Below, piece by piece: positions 1 to 8,002 of a stretch of 64,000 bases of DNA. The stretch is from assembly GCF_021590045.1 (NCBI RefSeq), contig NZ_CP062221.1, positions 1,178,001 through 1,242,000 of the forward strand. Reading direction: 5' to 3'. The translations under genes were made by a program, and so were the position numbers. Every line of letters begins with the position of its first letter. Position 1 is the first letter of the stretch. Source of the stretch: Cellulomonas palmilytica. Its GTDB lineage: Bacteria > Actinomycetota > Actinomycetes > Actinomycetales > Cellulomonadaceae. The notes below the pieces were generated by a model that was not told the origin of the DNA, ran no database searches, and saw only the letters and a list, made by a program, of their open reading frames with translations.

Positions 1-2
1 GG

Positions 3-998
3 GCTCCCGACCGACCCGGTGACGGGGCCGGCGACGACGTCGGCCCGGTCCCGTCCCACGTGTACGCGGTGCTCGAGGACGACGCGGGCCGCGTCGCGGG
101 GCTGCTGCCGCACGACGGCACGCTCGCGCCCGACGCGTTCGTCCCCTCGGGCGGCGCGTACCCGTGCCACGTGCTCGCGACCGAGGACGCGCTGCTGGTC
201 GCCAACTACGGCTCGGGCACGCTCGGCGTGCTCGCGCTCGACGGGTCGGGGGCGTTGCGCAGCGAGCAGCCCGCGGTGCTCGGCCACGCGGGCAGCGGCC
301 CGCGCGAGGACCGGCAGGAGGGGCCGCACGCGCACTTCGTCGCGCTCGCGCCCGGCGGCCGCCACGTGCTCGTCGTCGACCTCGGCACCGACGAGATCCG
401 CCGGTACGCGTGGGACGGGCGCACCGCGACGCCCGACGGCATCGCCGCGACGCTCCCGCCCGGCACCGGCCCGCGGCACCTGGACTTCTCCTCCGACGGG
501 CGGTTCGCGTACGTCGCGGGCGAGCTCGACGTGGCGGTGCACGTGCTCGCGTGGGACACGACCACGGCGACGGGGACGCCGGTGCAGTCGGTCCCGGCGG
601 TCGTCGTCGACGATCCCGACGAGCACGATCCCGACGAGCACGGGCACGACGAGCGCGGGCACGACGAGCGTGCGCCCGGGCAGCCCTCGCACCTCGTCGT
701 CGACTCCGGCGCGGTGCTCGTCGCGGTGCGCGGCACGGACGTGCTCACGGCGTACCGGGTCGGCCCCGACGGGCTGCTCGGTGCCGGGCGGTCCGTGGAC
801 CTCGGGGGGTCCTGGCCGCGGCACTTCGCGGTCGTGGGGCGGTGGGTCGTGGTCGCGCTCGAGCGGGCCGGCGAGCTCGTCGTGCTCGACCGCGTGCTGC
901 TGACCGCCGACGAGGACGCGACCGGGTCGGGCGCGCCCGACCCGGTGCGGGGGCGCGTGCCGCTGCCGTCGCCCACGTGCGTGCTGCCGCACGCGTGA
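3..998 (+). CDS. Lactonase family beta-propeller protein (Pgl-like), 5' partial
   Basis: The frame is open from the window edge, so the true start lies upstream; the first internal start is GTG at 60. The protein shows repeated propeller blades with the lactonase-family signatures H-V-L-A, G-P-H-A-H-F near the middle and G-P-R-H-L-D-F further on, as in the seven-bladed 6-phosphogluconolactonase (Pgl/YbhE) family, which hydrolyses 6-phosphogluconolactone or similar sugar lactones in the cytosol. A run of four 15-bp repeats (612-671) adds an Asp/Glu/His-rich loop between blades. The substrate cannot be told from sequence. The gene is followed by mshA on the same strand after about 120 bp. Confidence 0.8.
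   Translation, partial: APDRPGDGAGDDVGPVPSHVYAVLEDDAGRVAGLLPHDGTLAPDAFVPSGGAYPCHVLATEDALLVANYGSGTLGVLALDGSGALRSEQPAVLGHAGSGPREDRQEGPHAHFVALAPGGRHVLVVDLGTDEIRRYAWDGRTATPDGIAATLPPGTGPRHLDFSSDGRFAYVAGELDVAVHVLAWDTTTATGTPVQSVPAVVVDDPDEHDPDEHGHDERGHDERAPGQPSHLVVDSGAVLVAVRGTDVLTAYRVGPDGLLGAGRSVDLGGSWPRHFAVVGRWVVVALERAGELVVLDRVLLTADEDATGSGAPDPVRGRVPLPSPTCVLPHA
612..671 (+). repeat. Four in-frame 15-bp repeats in the lactonase gene
   Basis: Two copies of GATCCCGACGAGCAC are followed by two copies of GGGCACGACGAGCGC (last base varies). They encode D-P-D-E-H twice and G-H-D-E-R twice, an acidic/His loop that is not part of a normal propeller blade. Confidence 0.8.
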
Positions 999-1121
999 CC
1001 CGCCGACCCGCCCGTCCAGCAGGCGGGACGGGCCGCACGCGCGGCGCACCGGGCCGTCGCAGCGGCGACAATGACTGAGCACTCAGCTACCCACCCAGCC
1101 GGACGACCAGCAGGAGGACCC

Positions 1122-2477
1122 GTGGACCGGGCACCGCGCATCGCGATGCTGTCCGTGCACACCTCGCCGCTGGAGCAGCCGGGCACCGGGGACGCGGGCG
1201 GCATGAACGTCTACGTGCTCGAGCTGTCGCGGGCGCTCGCGGCCCGCGGTGCGCGCGTCGAGATCTTCACGCGCGCGACCTCCTCCGAGCTGCCCGAGAA
1301 CGTCGTGCTGCCCGGCCTCGAGGCCGACGGCACGCCGCTCACGATCGAGGACGCCCCCGAGCGCGTGCGCGAGGTCCTCACCGCGCACGAGGTGCCCGCC
1401 GGTGTCGTCCCGCCCGTCGTCGTGCACCACGTGCCCGCCGGCCCGTTCGAGCGGCTCGACAAGAACGACCTGCCGGGCGTGCTGTGCGGCATGGCCGCGG
1501 GCGTCCTGCGGTGGGAGGCCGCGCGGCGGCCCGGCTGGTACGACGTCGTGCACTCGCACTACTGGCTCTCGGGGCAGGTCGGTGCGATCGCCGCCGACCG
1601 CTGGGAGGTGCCGCTCGTGCACACCGCGCACACCCTGGCCAAGGTCAAGAACGCGTCGCTCGCGCCCGGGGACCAGCCCGAGCCGCCCGCGCGCGTGCTC
1701 GGTGAGGAGCAGGTCGTCGTCGACGCGGACGCGCTCGTCGCGTCGACCCCCGCCGAGGCCGCCGAGCTCGTCGACCTGTACGGCGCCGACCCGGCGCGCG
1801 TGCACGTCGTCGAGCCCGGGGTCGACCTCGAGCGCTTCGCGCCCGTCCCGTCCGACGAGCGTGCGCAGGCCCGGGCGGCGCTCGGGCTGCCCGCGGACCG
1901 CGACGTCGTGCTGTTCGCCGGGCGCGTGCAGCCGCTCAAGGCGCCCGACGTGCTGGTCCGCGCGCTCGGCGTGCTGCGCGAGACCGGCCGGCCCGTGCCC
2001 CTGCTCGTCGTCCTCGGCGGGCCGTCGGGCCGCAGCACCGCGGTGCGCGAGCTCGAGGCGCTCGCCGAGATCACCGGCGTCGGCGACTCGCTCGTCGTGC
2101 GCCCGCCCGCCGCGCGCGACGAGCTCGCGACCTGGTACCACGCGGCGGACCTCGTCGCGATGCCGTCGCGCTCGGAGTCGTTCGGGCTCGTCGCCGCCGA
2201 GGCGCAGGCCGCGGGCGTGCCCGTGGTCGCCGCGGCGGTCGGCGGACTGCGCAGCATCGTCGACGACGGCGTGTCCGGCGTGCTGGTGCGCGGGCACGAC
2301 CCGCGGCGCTGGGCGACCGTCCTGGCGGAGACGCTCGCCGACCGTGAGCGGCTCGCGGCGTTCGGCGTCGCCGCGCGACGCTCCGCCGAGCGGTTCGGCT
2401 GGGAGAGCGCCGCGGACCAGGTGCTCAAGGTCTACGCGGTCGCGCGCGAGGCCCGCGGCGCCCGCGCCCGGGCCTGA
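1122..2477 (+). CDS. mshA: D-inositol-3-phosphate glycosyltransferase MshA
   Basis: MshA transfers N-acetylglucosamine from UDP-GlcNAc to 1D-myo-inositol 3-phosphate, the first step of mycothiol synthesis in the cytosol. The N-terminus has the diagnostic [20 protein letters not shown] stretch, and the GT-B fold ends with [12 protein letters not shown] (EX7E motif). The GTG at 1122 is preferred because GGAGG lies 5 nt upstream and the protein then begins right before the conserved domain (451 aa). An upstream in-frame ATG at 1071 would add 17 poorly conserved residues. The mshA-gpmA-senX3-regX3 order matches mycobacteria. Confidence 0.93.
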   Translation: MDRAPRIAMLSVHTSPLEQPGTGDAGGMNVYVLELSRALAARGARVEIFTRATSSELPENVVLPGLEADGTPLTIEDAPERVREVLTAHEVPAGVVPPVVVHHVPAGPFERLDKNDLPGVLCGMAAGVLRWEAARRPGWYDVVHSHYWLSGQVGAIAADRWEVPLVHTAHTLAKVKNASLAPGDQPEPPARVLGEEQVVVDADALVASTPAEAAELVDLYGADPARVHVVEPGVDLERFAPVPSDERAQARAALGLPADRDVVLFAGRVQPLKAPDVLVRALGVLRETGRPVPLLVVLGGPSGRSTAVRELEALAEITGVGDSLVVRPPAARDELATWYHAADLVAMPSRSESFGLVAAEAQAAGVPVVAAAVGGLRSIVDDGVSGVLVRGHDPRRWATVLAETLADRERLAAFGVAARRSAERFGWESAADQVLKVYAVAREARGARARA

Positions 2478-2600
2478 GCAGCGTCCGTCGCGGGCTTCGT
2501 CGGCTCGTCGTCCGCGCTCGTCGTCGTACCCGTGGTCGTCCGCTGACCGGGGGACGGACGTCCCTGCGACCCCCGCGGCGGGCTGAGGCAGGATGAGCAC

Positions 2601-3338
2601 ATGACGTACACCCTGGTGCTGCTCCGCCACGGCGAGAGCGAGTGGAACGCGAAGAACCTCTTCACCGGCTGGGTCGACGTGGCCCTCTCCGAGAAGGGCG
2701 TCGAGGAGGCGAAGCGCGGCGGTGCGCTCCTCAAGGACGCCGGCATCCTCCCGGACGTCGTCCACACCTCGCTCCTGCGCCGGGCCATCACCACCGCGAA
2801 CCTCGCGCTCGACGCCGCGGACCGCCACTGGATCCCGGTCAAGCGCTCGTGGCGCCTCAACGAGCGCCACTACGGCGCGCTGCAGGGCAAGGACAAGAAG
2901 CAGACGCTCGAGGAGTTCGGCGAGGAGCAGTTCATGCTCTGGCGCCGCTCGTACGACGTCCCGCCGCCCGCCATCGAGGTCGGCTCGGAGTTCTCGCAGG
3001 ACGCCGACCCGCGCTACGCCGGTGAGCCCACCGTGCTGACCGAGTGCCTCAAGGACGTGCTCGAGCGCGAGCTGCCGTACTGGGAGTCGGGCATCGTTCC
3101 GGACCTCCAGCAGGGCAAGACCGTCCTGGTCGCCGCGCACGGCAACTCGATCCGCGCGCTCGTGAAGTTCCTCGACGACATCGACGACGACACGATCTCC
3201 GGCCTCAACATCCCCACGGGCATCCCGCTGGTGTACGAGCTGGACGAGAGCTTCAAGCCGACCCTCAAGGGCGGCCGGTACCTCGACGCCGACGCGGCCG
3301 CCGCCGCGATCGCCGCGGTCGCCAACCAGGGCCGCTGA
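2601..3338 (+). CDS. gpmA: 2,3-bisphosphoglycerate-dependent phosphoglycerate mutase
   Basis: This enzyme interconverts 3- and 2-phosphoglycerate in glycolysis and gluconeogenesis. At 245 aa it has the family's usual length. The phosphohistidine motif [10 protein letters not shown] is at residues 8-17, E-R-H-Y-G-A-L-Q-G follows, and the second catalytic histidine is in A-A-H-G-N-S-I-R. The start is ATG with a GGCAGGA-like site in front. It is monocistronic or cotranscribed with mshA (123 bp gap), and a strong hairpin follows the stop. Confidence 0.96.
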   Translation: MTYTLVLLRHGESEWNAKNLFTGWVDVALSEKGVEEAKRGGALLKDAGILPDVVHTSLLRRAITTANLALDAADRHWIPVKRSWRLNERHYGALQGKDKKQTLEEFGEEQFMLWRRSYDVPPPAIEVGSEFSQDADPRYAGEPTVLTECLKDVLERELPYWESGIVPDLQQGKTVLVAAHGNSIRALVKFLDDIDDDTISGLNIPTGIPLVYELDESFKPTLKGGRYLDADAAAAAIAAVANQGR

Positions 3339-3350
3339 CCGACCCACCCC

Positions 3351-3383
3351 GAAGGGTCGCCTCCTCGCCGGAGGCGGCCCTTC
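3351..3383 (+). terminator. Hairpin terminator after gpmA
   Basis: A 14-bp stem (GAAGGGTCGCCTCC with GGAGGCGGCCCTTC, one G-T pair) closes a 5-nt loop 13 bp after the gpmA stop. There is no clear U-tract, as is common in high-GC actinobacteria. Confidence 0.75.
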
Positions 3384-3543
3384 GTCGTCCCCGCACCCGC
3401 CGCGCGTCGCCGACGGGCCCGGGCATCGCCGACGGGCCGGGACGAGTCGGCAAGAACCGGACGGCGCGGGACACAGGGCGGGTGAGACGCACGGCAGGTG
3501 GGACGGCACGGCACGTGGGACGCACCCGAGGAGAGGTCGACGC

Positions 3544-3909
3544 ATGAGCACGACGATCGAGCAGCAGGACGCGGTGCGTCCGGACCGGGTCGGGGCCCCC
3601 GGCTGGGTGCGGGGAGCGTCGCTCGCGGTGGGCGTGGTGCTCGCCGTCGTCGCGTACGTCGCGTTCCTCACCGCCGCCGGCAACGGGCCGTCGTGCCCGG
3701 CGATCTTCCCGCCGCCCGAGGGCTGCGAGCCCGAGCGGGGGCTCGACACGATCGTCGCGATCGCGGTCCCGTTCGGTGCGGTGCTCGGTGCGGGGGTCGC
3801 CACCCTCGCGGCGCGGCGCCTGCCGACGGCGGTCCGCGTCGCGATCCTCGTGGCGCTCGCCGCGGCGGGCGTCGCCGCGGTCGCCTGGACCGCCGCCCTG
3901 CGCGGCTGA
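3544..3909 (+). CDS. Small membrane protein, unknown function
   Basis: A 121-residue protein with three hydrophobic segments (about residues 24-44, 69-88 and 96-117) separated by a Pro/Cys-containing loop C-P-A-I-F-P-P-P-E-G-C, which could form an extracytoplasmic disulfide. GAGGAG lies before the ATG. I do not recognise a family. It is convergent with phoU, whose stop lies 33 bp away. No function is assigned. Confidence 0.7.
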   Translation: MSTTIEQQDAVRPDRVGAPGWVRGASLAVGVVLAVVAYVAFLTAAGNGPSCPAIFPPPEGCEPERGLDTIVAIAVPFGAVLGAGVATLAARRLPTAVRVAILVALAAAGVAAVAWTAALRG

Positions 3910-3942
3910 CCGGGCTCGTCGGGCCGCGGCCCTCGCGACGCG

Positions 3943-4611
3943 TCAGGCGGGGGTGGCGAGGTCGTCGGTGGGGTGCGTCGTGCCCGTGACCAGGTAGGTG
4001 ATGCGGCGCGCGACCGAGACCGCGTGGTCGCCGAAGCGCTCGTAGTAGCGGCCGAGGAGCGTCACGTCGACCGTCTCCTGCGGCGTCCCGGCCCACGCGC
4101 CGCCCAGCAGCGCGGCGAACGTGTCCTCGTGCAGCCGGTCGAGCAGGTCGTCGTCGGCCTCGACGCTGCCCGCGAGCGCGATGTCACGGCTGACCAGCAG
4201 CGTCGTCGTGCGCTGCGCGACGCGCACCGCCGCGTCGTGCAGCTGCGCGAACGTCGGCGCGAGCGCGTCGGGAACGGCCCGGGCGGGGTACCGGCCGCGC
4301 GCGACCTGCGCGACGTGCCGTGCGAGGTCGCCCATGCGCTCGAGCGTCGAGCTCATGCGCAGCGCCGAGACGACGATCCGCAGGTCGGTCGCGACGGGCT
4401 GCTGCTGCGCGAGCAGGAGCACGCAGCGCTCGTCGAGGTCCCGCTCCATCGCGTCGATGCCGAGGTCGTCGGCGATCACGGACTCCGCGAGCGCGAGGTC
4501 GGCCGTCAGCAGCGCCGTGCCGGCGTCCGTGATCGCGCGCTCGACCCGGCGGCTCATCGCCACCAGGTCCTCGCCGAGCAGCGTGAGCTCGGCGTCGAAG
4601 ATCTCCCGCAT
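3943..4611 (-). CDS. phoU: Phosphate signalling protein PhoU
   Basis: PhoU links the PstSCAB transporter to the phosphate sensor kinase and keeps the Pho response off when phosphate is plentiful. The 222-aa protein is all-helical, with two copies of the PhoU bundle signature: E-R-D-L-D-E-R with L-A-Q-Q-Q-P-V-A-T-D-L-R in the first half, and E-A-D-D-D-L-L-D-R-L-H then Y-Y-E-R-F-G-D-H-A in the second. The ATG at 4611 has GGAGGA just upstream; the frame stays open further but that extension is not conserved. It is divergent from the small genes ahead of senX3, and PHO-box-like repeats sit in its promoter region. Confidence 0.95.
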   Translation of the reverse strand: MREIFDAELTLLGEDLVAMSRRVERAITDAGTALLTADLALAESVIADDLGIDAMERDLDERCVLLLAQQQPVATDLRIVVSALRMSSTLERMGDLARHVAQVARGRYPARAVPDALAPTFAQLHDAAVRVAQRTTTLLVSRDIALAGSVEADDDLLDRLHEDTFAALLGGAWAGTPQETVDVTLLGRYYERFGDHAVSVARRITYLVTGTTHPTDDLATPA

Positions 4612-4677
4612 GTCTGTCCTCCCGCGTCGGCGGGCACGACGAGGCCCGTCCGGTCGGCGCCCACCGTGACAGGTGGA

Positions 4678-4706
4678 GGTGAACGGCGGGCGCCGCGGCG
4701 GTGAAC
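4678..4706 (-). promoter_or_regulatory. PHO-box-like repeats upstream of phoU
   Basis: On the minus strand two GTTCACC heptamers lie exactly 22 bp apart (two 11-bp turns), 67-95 bp before the phoU start. GTTCACC repeats in 11-bp steps are the binding unit of PhoP/RegX3-type regulators in Streptomyces and mycobacteria. A more degenerate pair (GTTCGCC and GCTCACC) lies at 4718-4734 on the plus strand. Confidence 0.6.
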
Positions 4707-4815
4707 GCGCGACGGCGGTTCGCCGCGGCTCACCCGTCGTGGGGGATGCACGTCCCGCCCGGATCGCTAGTTTCGGAGCTGACAGCGGTGTCCGACGAGC
4801 GAGCGGGGGTCCGTC

Positions 4816-5220
4816 ATGGCGCAGAAGGTGACCGGTTGGGTCGGCTGGGTGTGGTTCGGCGCGTTCGCGCTGCTGAGCGTGGGGCTGTTCAACGTGATCG
4901 CGGGCTTCATCGCGGTCTTCCAGGACGAGAAGCTGCTCGCGTGGAGCCCGGCGAGCGGTGCGTACGTCCTCGACATCTCGTCGTGGGGGTGGGTGCACCT
5001 GCTCCTCGGGGTCGTGCTGACGGTGGCGGGCTTCGCACTGTTCGGCGGAGCGCTGTGGGCGCGGGTGGTCGCGATCGTCGCGATCGTGCTCACGCTGATC
5101 TGGAACTTCCTGTGGCTGCCGGTGACGCCGTGGTGGTCGCTCGCCGTGATCGTGCTGGGGGCGTTCGTGCTGTGGGCGCTCACGGTGCACGGCGAGGAGG
5201 TCGAGCGCGCCGTGAGCTGA
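4816..5220 (+). CDS. Four-helix membrane protein, DUF7144-like
   Basis: A 134-residue integral membrane protein with four predicted helices and almost no soluble part. Its layout (W-V-W-F-G near the start, F-Q-D-E-K loop, W-G-W-V-H-L-L-L-G in the second helix, N-F-L-W-L-P in the third loop) resembles the DUF7144 family that is common in actinobacteria; the family assignment is from memory and moderate. A TAGTTT -10-like hexamer is at 4768-4773. Divergent from phoU; role unknown. Confidence 0.75.
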   Translation: MAQKVTGWVGWVWFGAFALLSVGLFNVIAGFIAVFQDEKLLAWSPASGAYVLDISSWGWVHLLLGVVLTVAGFALFGGALWARVVAIVAIVLTLIWNFLWLPVTPWWSLAVIVLGAFVLWALTVHGEEVERAVS

Positions 5221-5345
5221 GGCGGCGCCCGACCTGAGACGATGCGTCGGGCGGGTGAGATCAGCGCGTCGACGAGCGTCCACGCACCCGCGGGTACAGC
5301 ATGGGCCTTGCCAGCAGGTCGGGGGCGGAGATTCCGGAGGCGCCG

Positions 5346-5774
5346 ATGACGACGTCGTCGTACGGCACGGTCGAGCTGGTCGTGCTCGAGTTCCCGCACG
5401 ACGCCATCCCGCCGCAGGTGCGCGACGAGATGGCGCTCCTGGTGCACCGGCCGCAGGTGCGGCTCATCGATCTCGTGCACGTCCGGCGTCCGGTGCAGGG
5501 CGAGCTCGAGGTCGCGGAGGCGACGGACGTCGGGACGCAGCTCGGGCTCGAGGGGCTGGACCTCATCGGTGCGGGCCTCGTCGGGCAGGAGGACATCGAC
5601 GAGGTCGGCGAGTCGCTGCAGCCGGGCACCTCGGCGCTGCTCATCGTGCTCGAGCACCTGTGGTCGAAGGGGCTGATCGAGTCGATCCGCGGGGCCGGTG
5701 GGCTGGTCCTGTCGACCGAGCGCATCCCGACCGAGGTGGTCGCCGCGGTGATCGAGGCGCCACGTCGTCCGTGA
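5346..5774 (+). CDS. DUF6325-like cytosolic protein
   Basis: A 142-residue protein without a signal or membrane helix. The pattern Y-G-T-V-E-L-V-V-L-E-F-P, then R-L-I-D-L-V-H-V-R-R and G-T-S-A-L-L-I-V-L-E-H-L-W resembles the DUF6325/DUF1269 proteins, small alpha/beta proteins of unknown role. ATG 5346 is chosen because GGAGG lies 5 nt before it; an earlier in-frame ATG at 5301 has no such site. It lies directly before the senX3 promoter. Confidence 0.75.
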   Translation: MTTSSYGTVELVVLEFPHDAIPPQVRDEMALLVHRPQVRLIDLVHVRRPVQGELEVAEATDVGTQLGLEGLDLIGAGLVGQEDIDEVGESLQPGTSALLIVLEHLWSKGLIESIRGAGGLVLSTERIPTEVVAAVIEAPRRP

Positions 5775-5800
5775 CGCACCCGGCACCTCGCGAGCCTCGC

Positions 5801-5818
5801 GGTGAACGCACGGTGAAC
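5801..5818 (-). promoter_or_regulatory. PHO-box-like repeat upstream of senX3
   Basis: GGTGAAC occurs at 5801 and 5812, i.e. GTTCACC twice in 11-bp register on the minus strand, about 70 bp before the senX3 -10 hexamer. This fits autoregulation of the two-component system. Confidence 0.65.
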
Positions 5819-5890
5819 GCTGGGCGAGCGTCCGGCCACGAGCGTGCCGCACGGCGGTGCCGGGCGCCGGGCGCCGCCTAGGGTGACGGT

Positions 5891-7165
5891 GTGGACGACG
5901 GGACGGGGCTCACGCCGCTCGTGATCGGGCTGCTCGGCGTGCTCGTCGGGCTCGCGTCCGTGCTCGCGTTCCGCTGGAGCGAGCGCGTCGAGCGGCAGGC
6001 CGCGCCGCCGCCCGAGCCCGAGGTCGACGAGGGGCTCGTGCGGACGCTCGCGGTGCTGCGCTCCGCGGCGGTCGTGCTCGACGCCGCCGACGACGTGGTC
6101 CGCGCGAGCGCGCCGGCGTACGCGCTGGGGCTCGTGCGCGAGGGCCGCATCGCCCCTCCCGCGATCCGGGACCTCGTCGCGCAGGTCCGCCGCGACGGCG
6201 TGATCCGCGACGAGGAGCTCGAGGTCGACCGGCCTGTGGGCCGCGGCACGTCGCTGGTGCAGGTGCGCGTCGCGCAGGTCAGCGACCGCCACCTCGTCGT
6301 GCTCGCGGAGGACCTCACGCAGGCCCGCCGGCTCGAGGCGGTGCGCCGCGACTTCGTCGTGAACGTGTCCCACGAGCTCAAGACGCCCGTCGGTGCGCTG
6401 TCGCTGCTCGCGGAGACCGTGCAGGACGCGGCGGACGACCCCGAGGCCGTGCGGCGGTTCGCGGGCCGCATGCAGTCCGAGGCGCAGCGGCTGTCGTCGC
6501 TCGTGCACGAGATCATCGAGCTGTCGCGGCTGCAGGTCGCGGGCGCGCTCGGGCCGCTCGCGCCGGTCGACCTGGACGCGGTGGTCGCGGAGGCCGTGGA
6601 CCGGGCACGCACCGCGGCCGCCGCGAAGCGCGTGCACCTCGAGGTCGGCGGGGACACGGGCGTGCGGCTGTTCGGGAACCACGACCTGCTCGTCACCGCG
6701 GTGCGCAACCTCGTCGACAACGCGGTCGCGTACTCGGGCGAGGCGTCGCGCGTGGGCATCGGTGTGCGGGAGGCGGGCGACCTCGTCGAGATCGCGGTCG
6801 TCGACCAGGGCATCGGCATCTCGGCGGAGGACGCCGAGCGGGTGTTCGAGCGGTTCTACCGCGTGGACGCGGCGCGCTCGCGGGCCACCGGCGGCACGGG
6901 GCTGGGGCTGTCGATCGTCAAGCACGTCGCGGCGGACCACGGCGGCGACGTGACCGTGTGGTCGCAGCCGGGGCGGGGCTCGACGTTCACGCTGCGCCTG
7001 CCGCGCGTGCCGGGCGAGGAGGCCGCGCCCGATCCCACAGCCTCGCCCGACGTCCCGCCCGACGTCCGGCTCGACGTCCGGCCCGACGTCCGGCCCGACG
7101 TCCCGACCGACCCCCACGACCGTCCCGACGAGGGAGAGCACGTGCCGCACCGGAGCGCCTCATGA
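5891..7165 (+). CDS. senX3: Phosphate-sensing histidine kinase SenX3
   Basis: Membrane sensor kinase that partners RegX3 in the phosphate starvation response. The 424-aa protein has one N-terminal helix (residues about 8-27), a PAS-like domain, the HisKA H-box V-S-H-E-L-K-T-P near residue 160, and a HATPase_c domain with N-box D-N-A-V-A-Y-S and G-boxes G-I-G-I and G-T-G-L-G-L-S. The tail carries five 12-bp repeats coding P-D-V-R units. The GTG start is preceded by TAGGGT at 5879-5884 with only 6 nt between, so the mRNA is probably leaderless. It overlaps regX3 by ATGA. Confidence 0.92.
   Translation: MDDGTGLTPLVIGLLGVLVGLASVLAFRWSERVERQAAPPPEPEVDEGLVRTLAVLRSAAVVLDAADDVVRASAPAYALGLVREGRIAPPAIRDLVAQVRRDGVIRDEELEVDRPVGRGTSLVQVRVAQVSDRHLVVLAEDLTQARRLEAVRRDFVVNVSHELKTPVGALSLLAETVQDAADDPEAVRRFAGRMQSEAQRLSSLVHEIIELSRLQVAGALGPLAPVDLDAVVAEAVDRARTAAAAKRVHLEVGGDTGVRLFGNHDLLVTAVRNLVDNAVAYSGEASRVGIGVREAGDLVEIAVVDQGIGISAEDAERVFERFYRVDAARSRATGGTGLGLSIVKHVAADHGGDVTVWSQPGRGSTFTLRLPRVPGEEAAPDPTASPDVPPDVRLDVRPDVRPDVPTDPHDRPDEGEHVPHRSAS
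7046..7105 (+). repeat. Five 12-bp repeats in the senX3 tail
   Basis: Units of CCCGACGTCCGG (with small changes) repeat five times and encode P-D-V-P/R in the C-terminal tail of the kinase, just before regX3. Confidence 0.8.
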
Positions 7166-7878
7166 CCCGCATCCTCGTGGTCGAGGACGAGGAGTCCTAC
7201 CGCGACCCCCTGACGTACGCGCTGCGCCGCGAGGGCTTCGACGTCGTCGAGGCCGCGACGGGGCCCGACGCGCTCACGCAGTTCGCGGCGCACGGCGCGG
7301 ACCTCGTGCTGCTCGACCTCATGCTCCCCGGCCTGCCCGGCACCGAGGTCTGCCGCGCGCTGCGCACGACGAGCGACGTGCCCGTCATCATGCTGACCGC
7401 CAAGGACGACGAGATCGACAAGGTCGTCGGCCTGGAGCTCGGCGCCGACGACTACGTGACGAAGCCGTACTCGCTGCGCGAGCTGGTGGCGCGCATCCGC
7501 GCGGTGCTGCGCCGCCGCTCGTCGCCGACCGCCGCCCCCGCCCCGGGGCCGGACGTCGACGACGACGTGCTCGTCTCCGGACCCGTGCGGCTCGACGTCG
7601 ACCGGCACACCGTCCACGTGCACGGCGAGCTCGTCGCGTTCCCGCTCAAGGAGTTCGAGCTGCTCGAGCTGCTCCTGCGCAACGCGGGACGGGTGCTCAC
7701 GCGCGGCCAGCTCATCGACCGCATCTGGGGCGCGGACTACGTGGGCGACACCAAGACGCTCGACGTCCACGTCAAGCGTGTGCGCGCGAAGATCGAGCAG
7801 GACCCGGGCGACCCGCGCCTGCTCGTCACGGTCCGCGGGCTCGGCTACAAGCTCGAGGACGTCCCGCCCGGGCCCTGA
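7162..7878 (+). CDS. regX3: Response regulator RegX3 (OmpR/PhoB class)
   Basis: DNA-binding response regulator of the phosphate regulon. The 238-aa protein has a receiver domain with acidic pocket V-E-D-E-E, phospho-Asp in L-L-D-L-M-L-P (about residue 52) and Lys in T-K-P-Y, then a winged helix ending in D-V-H-V-K-R-V-R-A-K-I and T-V-R-G-L-G-Y-K. It starts at the ATGA overlap with senX3, so both are translated together. A PHO box separates it from pstS, whose operon it presumably activates. Confidence 0.95.
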   Translation: MTRILVVEDEESYRDPLTYALRREGFDVVEAATGPDALTQFAAHGADLVLLDLMLPGLPGTEVCRALRTTSDVPVIMLTAKDDEIDKVVGLELGADDYVTKPYSLRELVARIRAVLRRRSSPTAAPAPGPDVDDDVLVSGPVRLDVDRHTVHVHGELVAFPLKEFELLELLLRNAGRVLTRGQLIDRIWGADYVGDTKTLDVHVKRVRAKIEQDPGDPRLLVTVRGLGYKLEDVPPGP

Positions 7879-7897
7879 GCAGGGATCGTCGAGCAGC

Positions 7898-7919
7898 GTT
7901 CACCCAGGGTTCACCCGCT
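7898..7919 (+). promoter_or_regulatory. PHO box upstream of pstS
   Basis: GTTCACCCAGG and GTTCACCCGCT are direct 11-bp repeats about 85 bp before the pstS start. This is a near-perfect match to the tandem GTTCACC unit bound by PhoP/RegX3 regulators, and a match to the repeats before phoU and senX3. Confidence 0.8.
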
Positions 7920-8002
7920 GCCCGGGGCGCGGTCACGTCCAGCGGTCAGCCTTCCGTCGTGCGCACACCCCGGTGCGCTCCCGAACGAAGGACGGACCCA
8001 CA

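Noticed and set aside
1083..3803. 906-residue open frame on the minus strand
   Set aside because: It is antisense to mshA and gpmA, both of which have clear motifs; long antisense frames arise from the extreme GC content.
4612..5283. N-terminally extended PhoU (446 residues)
   Set aside because: The extension is His/Arg-rich shadow sequence antisense to the DUF7144-like gene; ATG 4611 has a good ribosome site.
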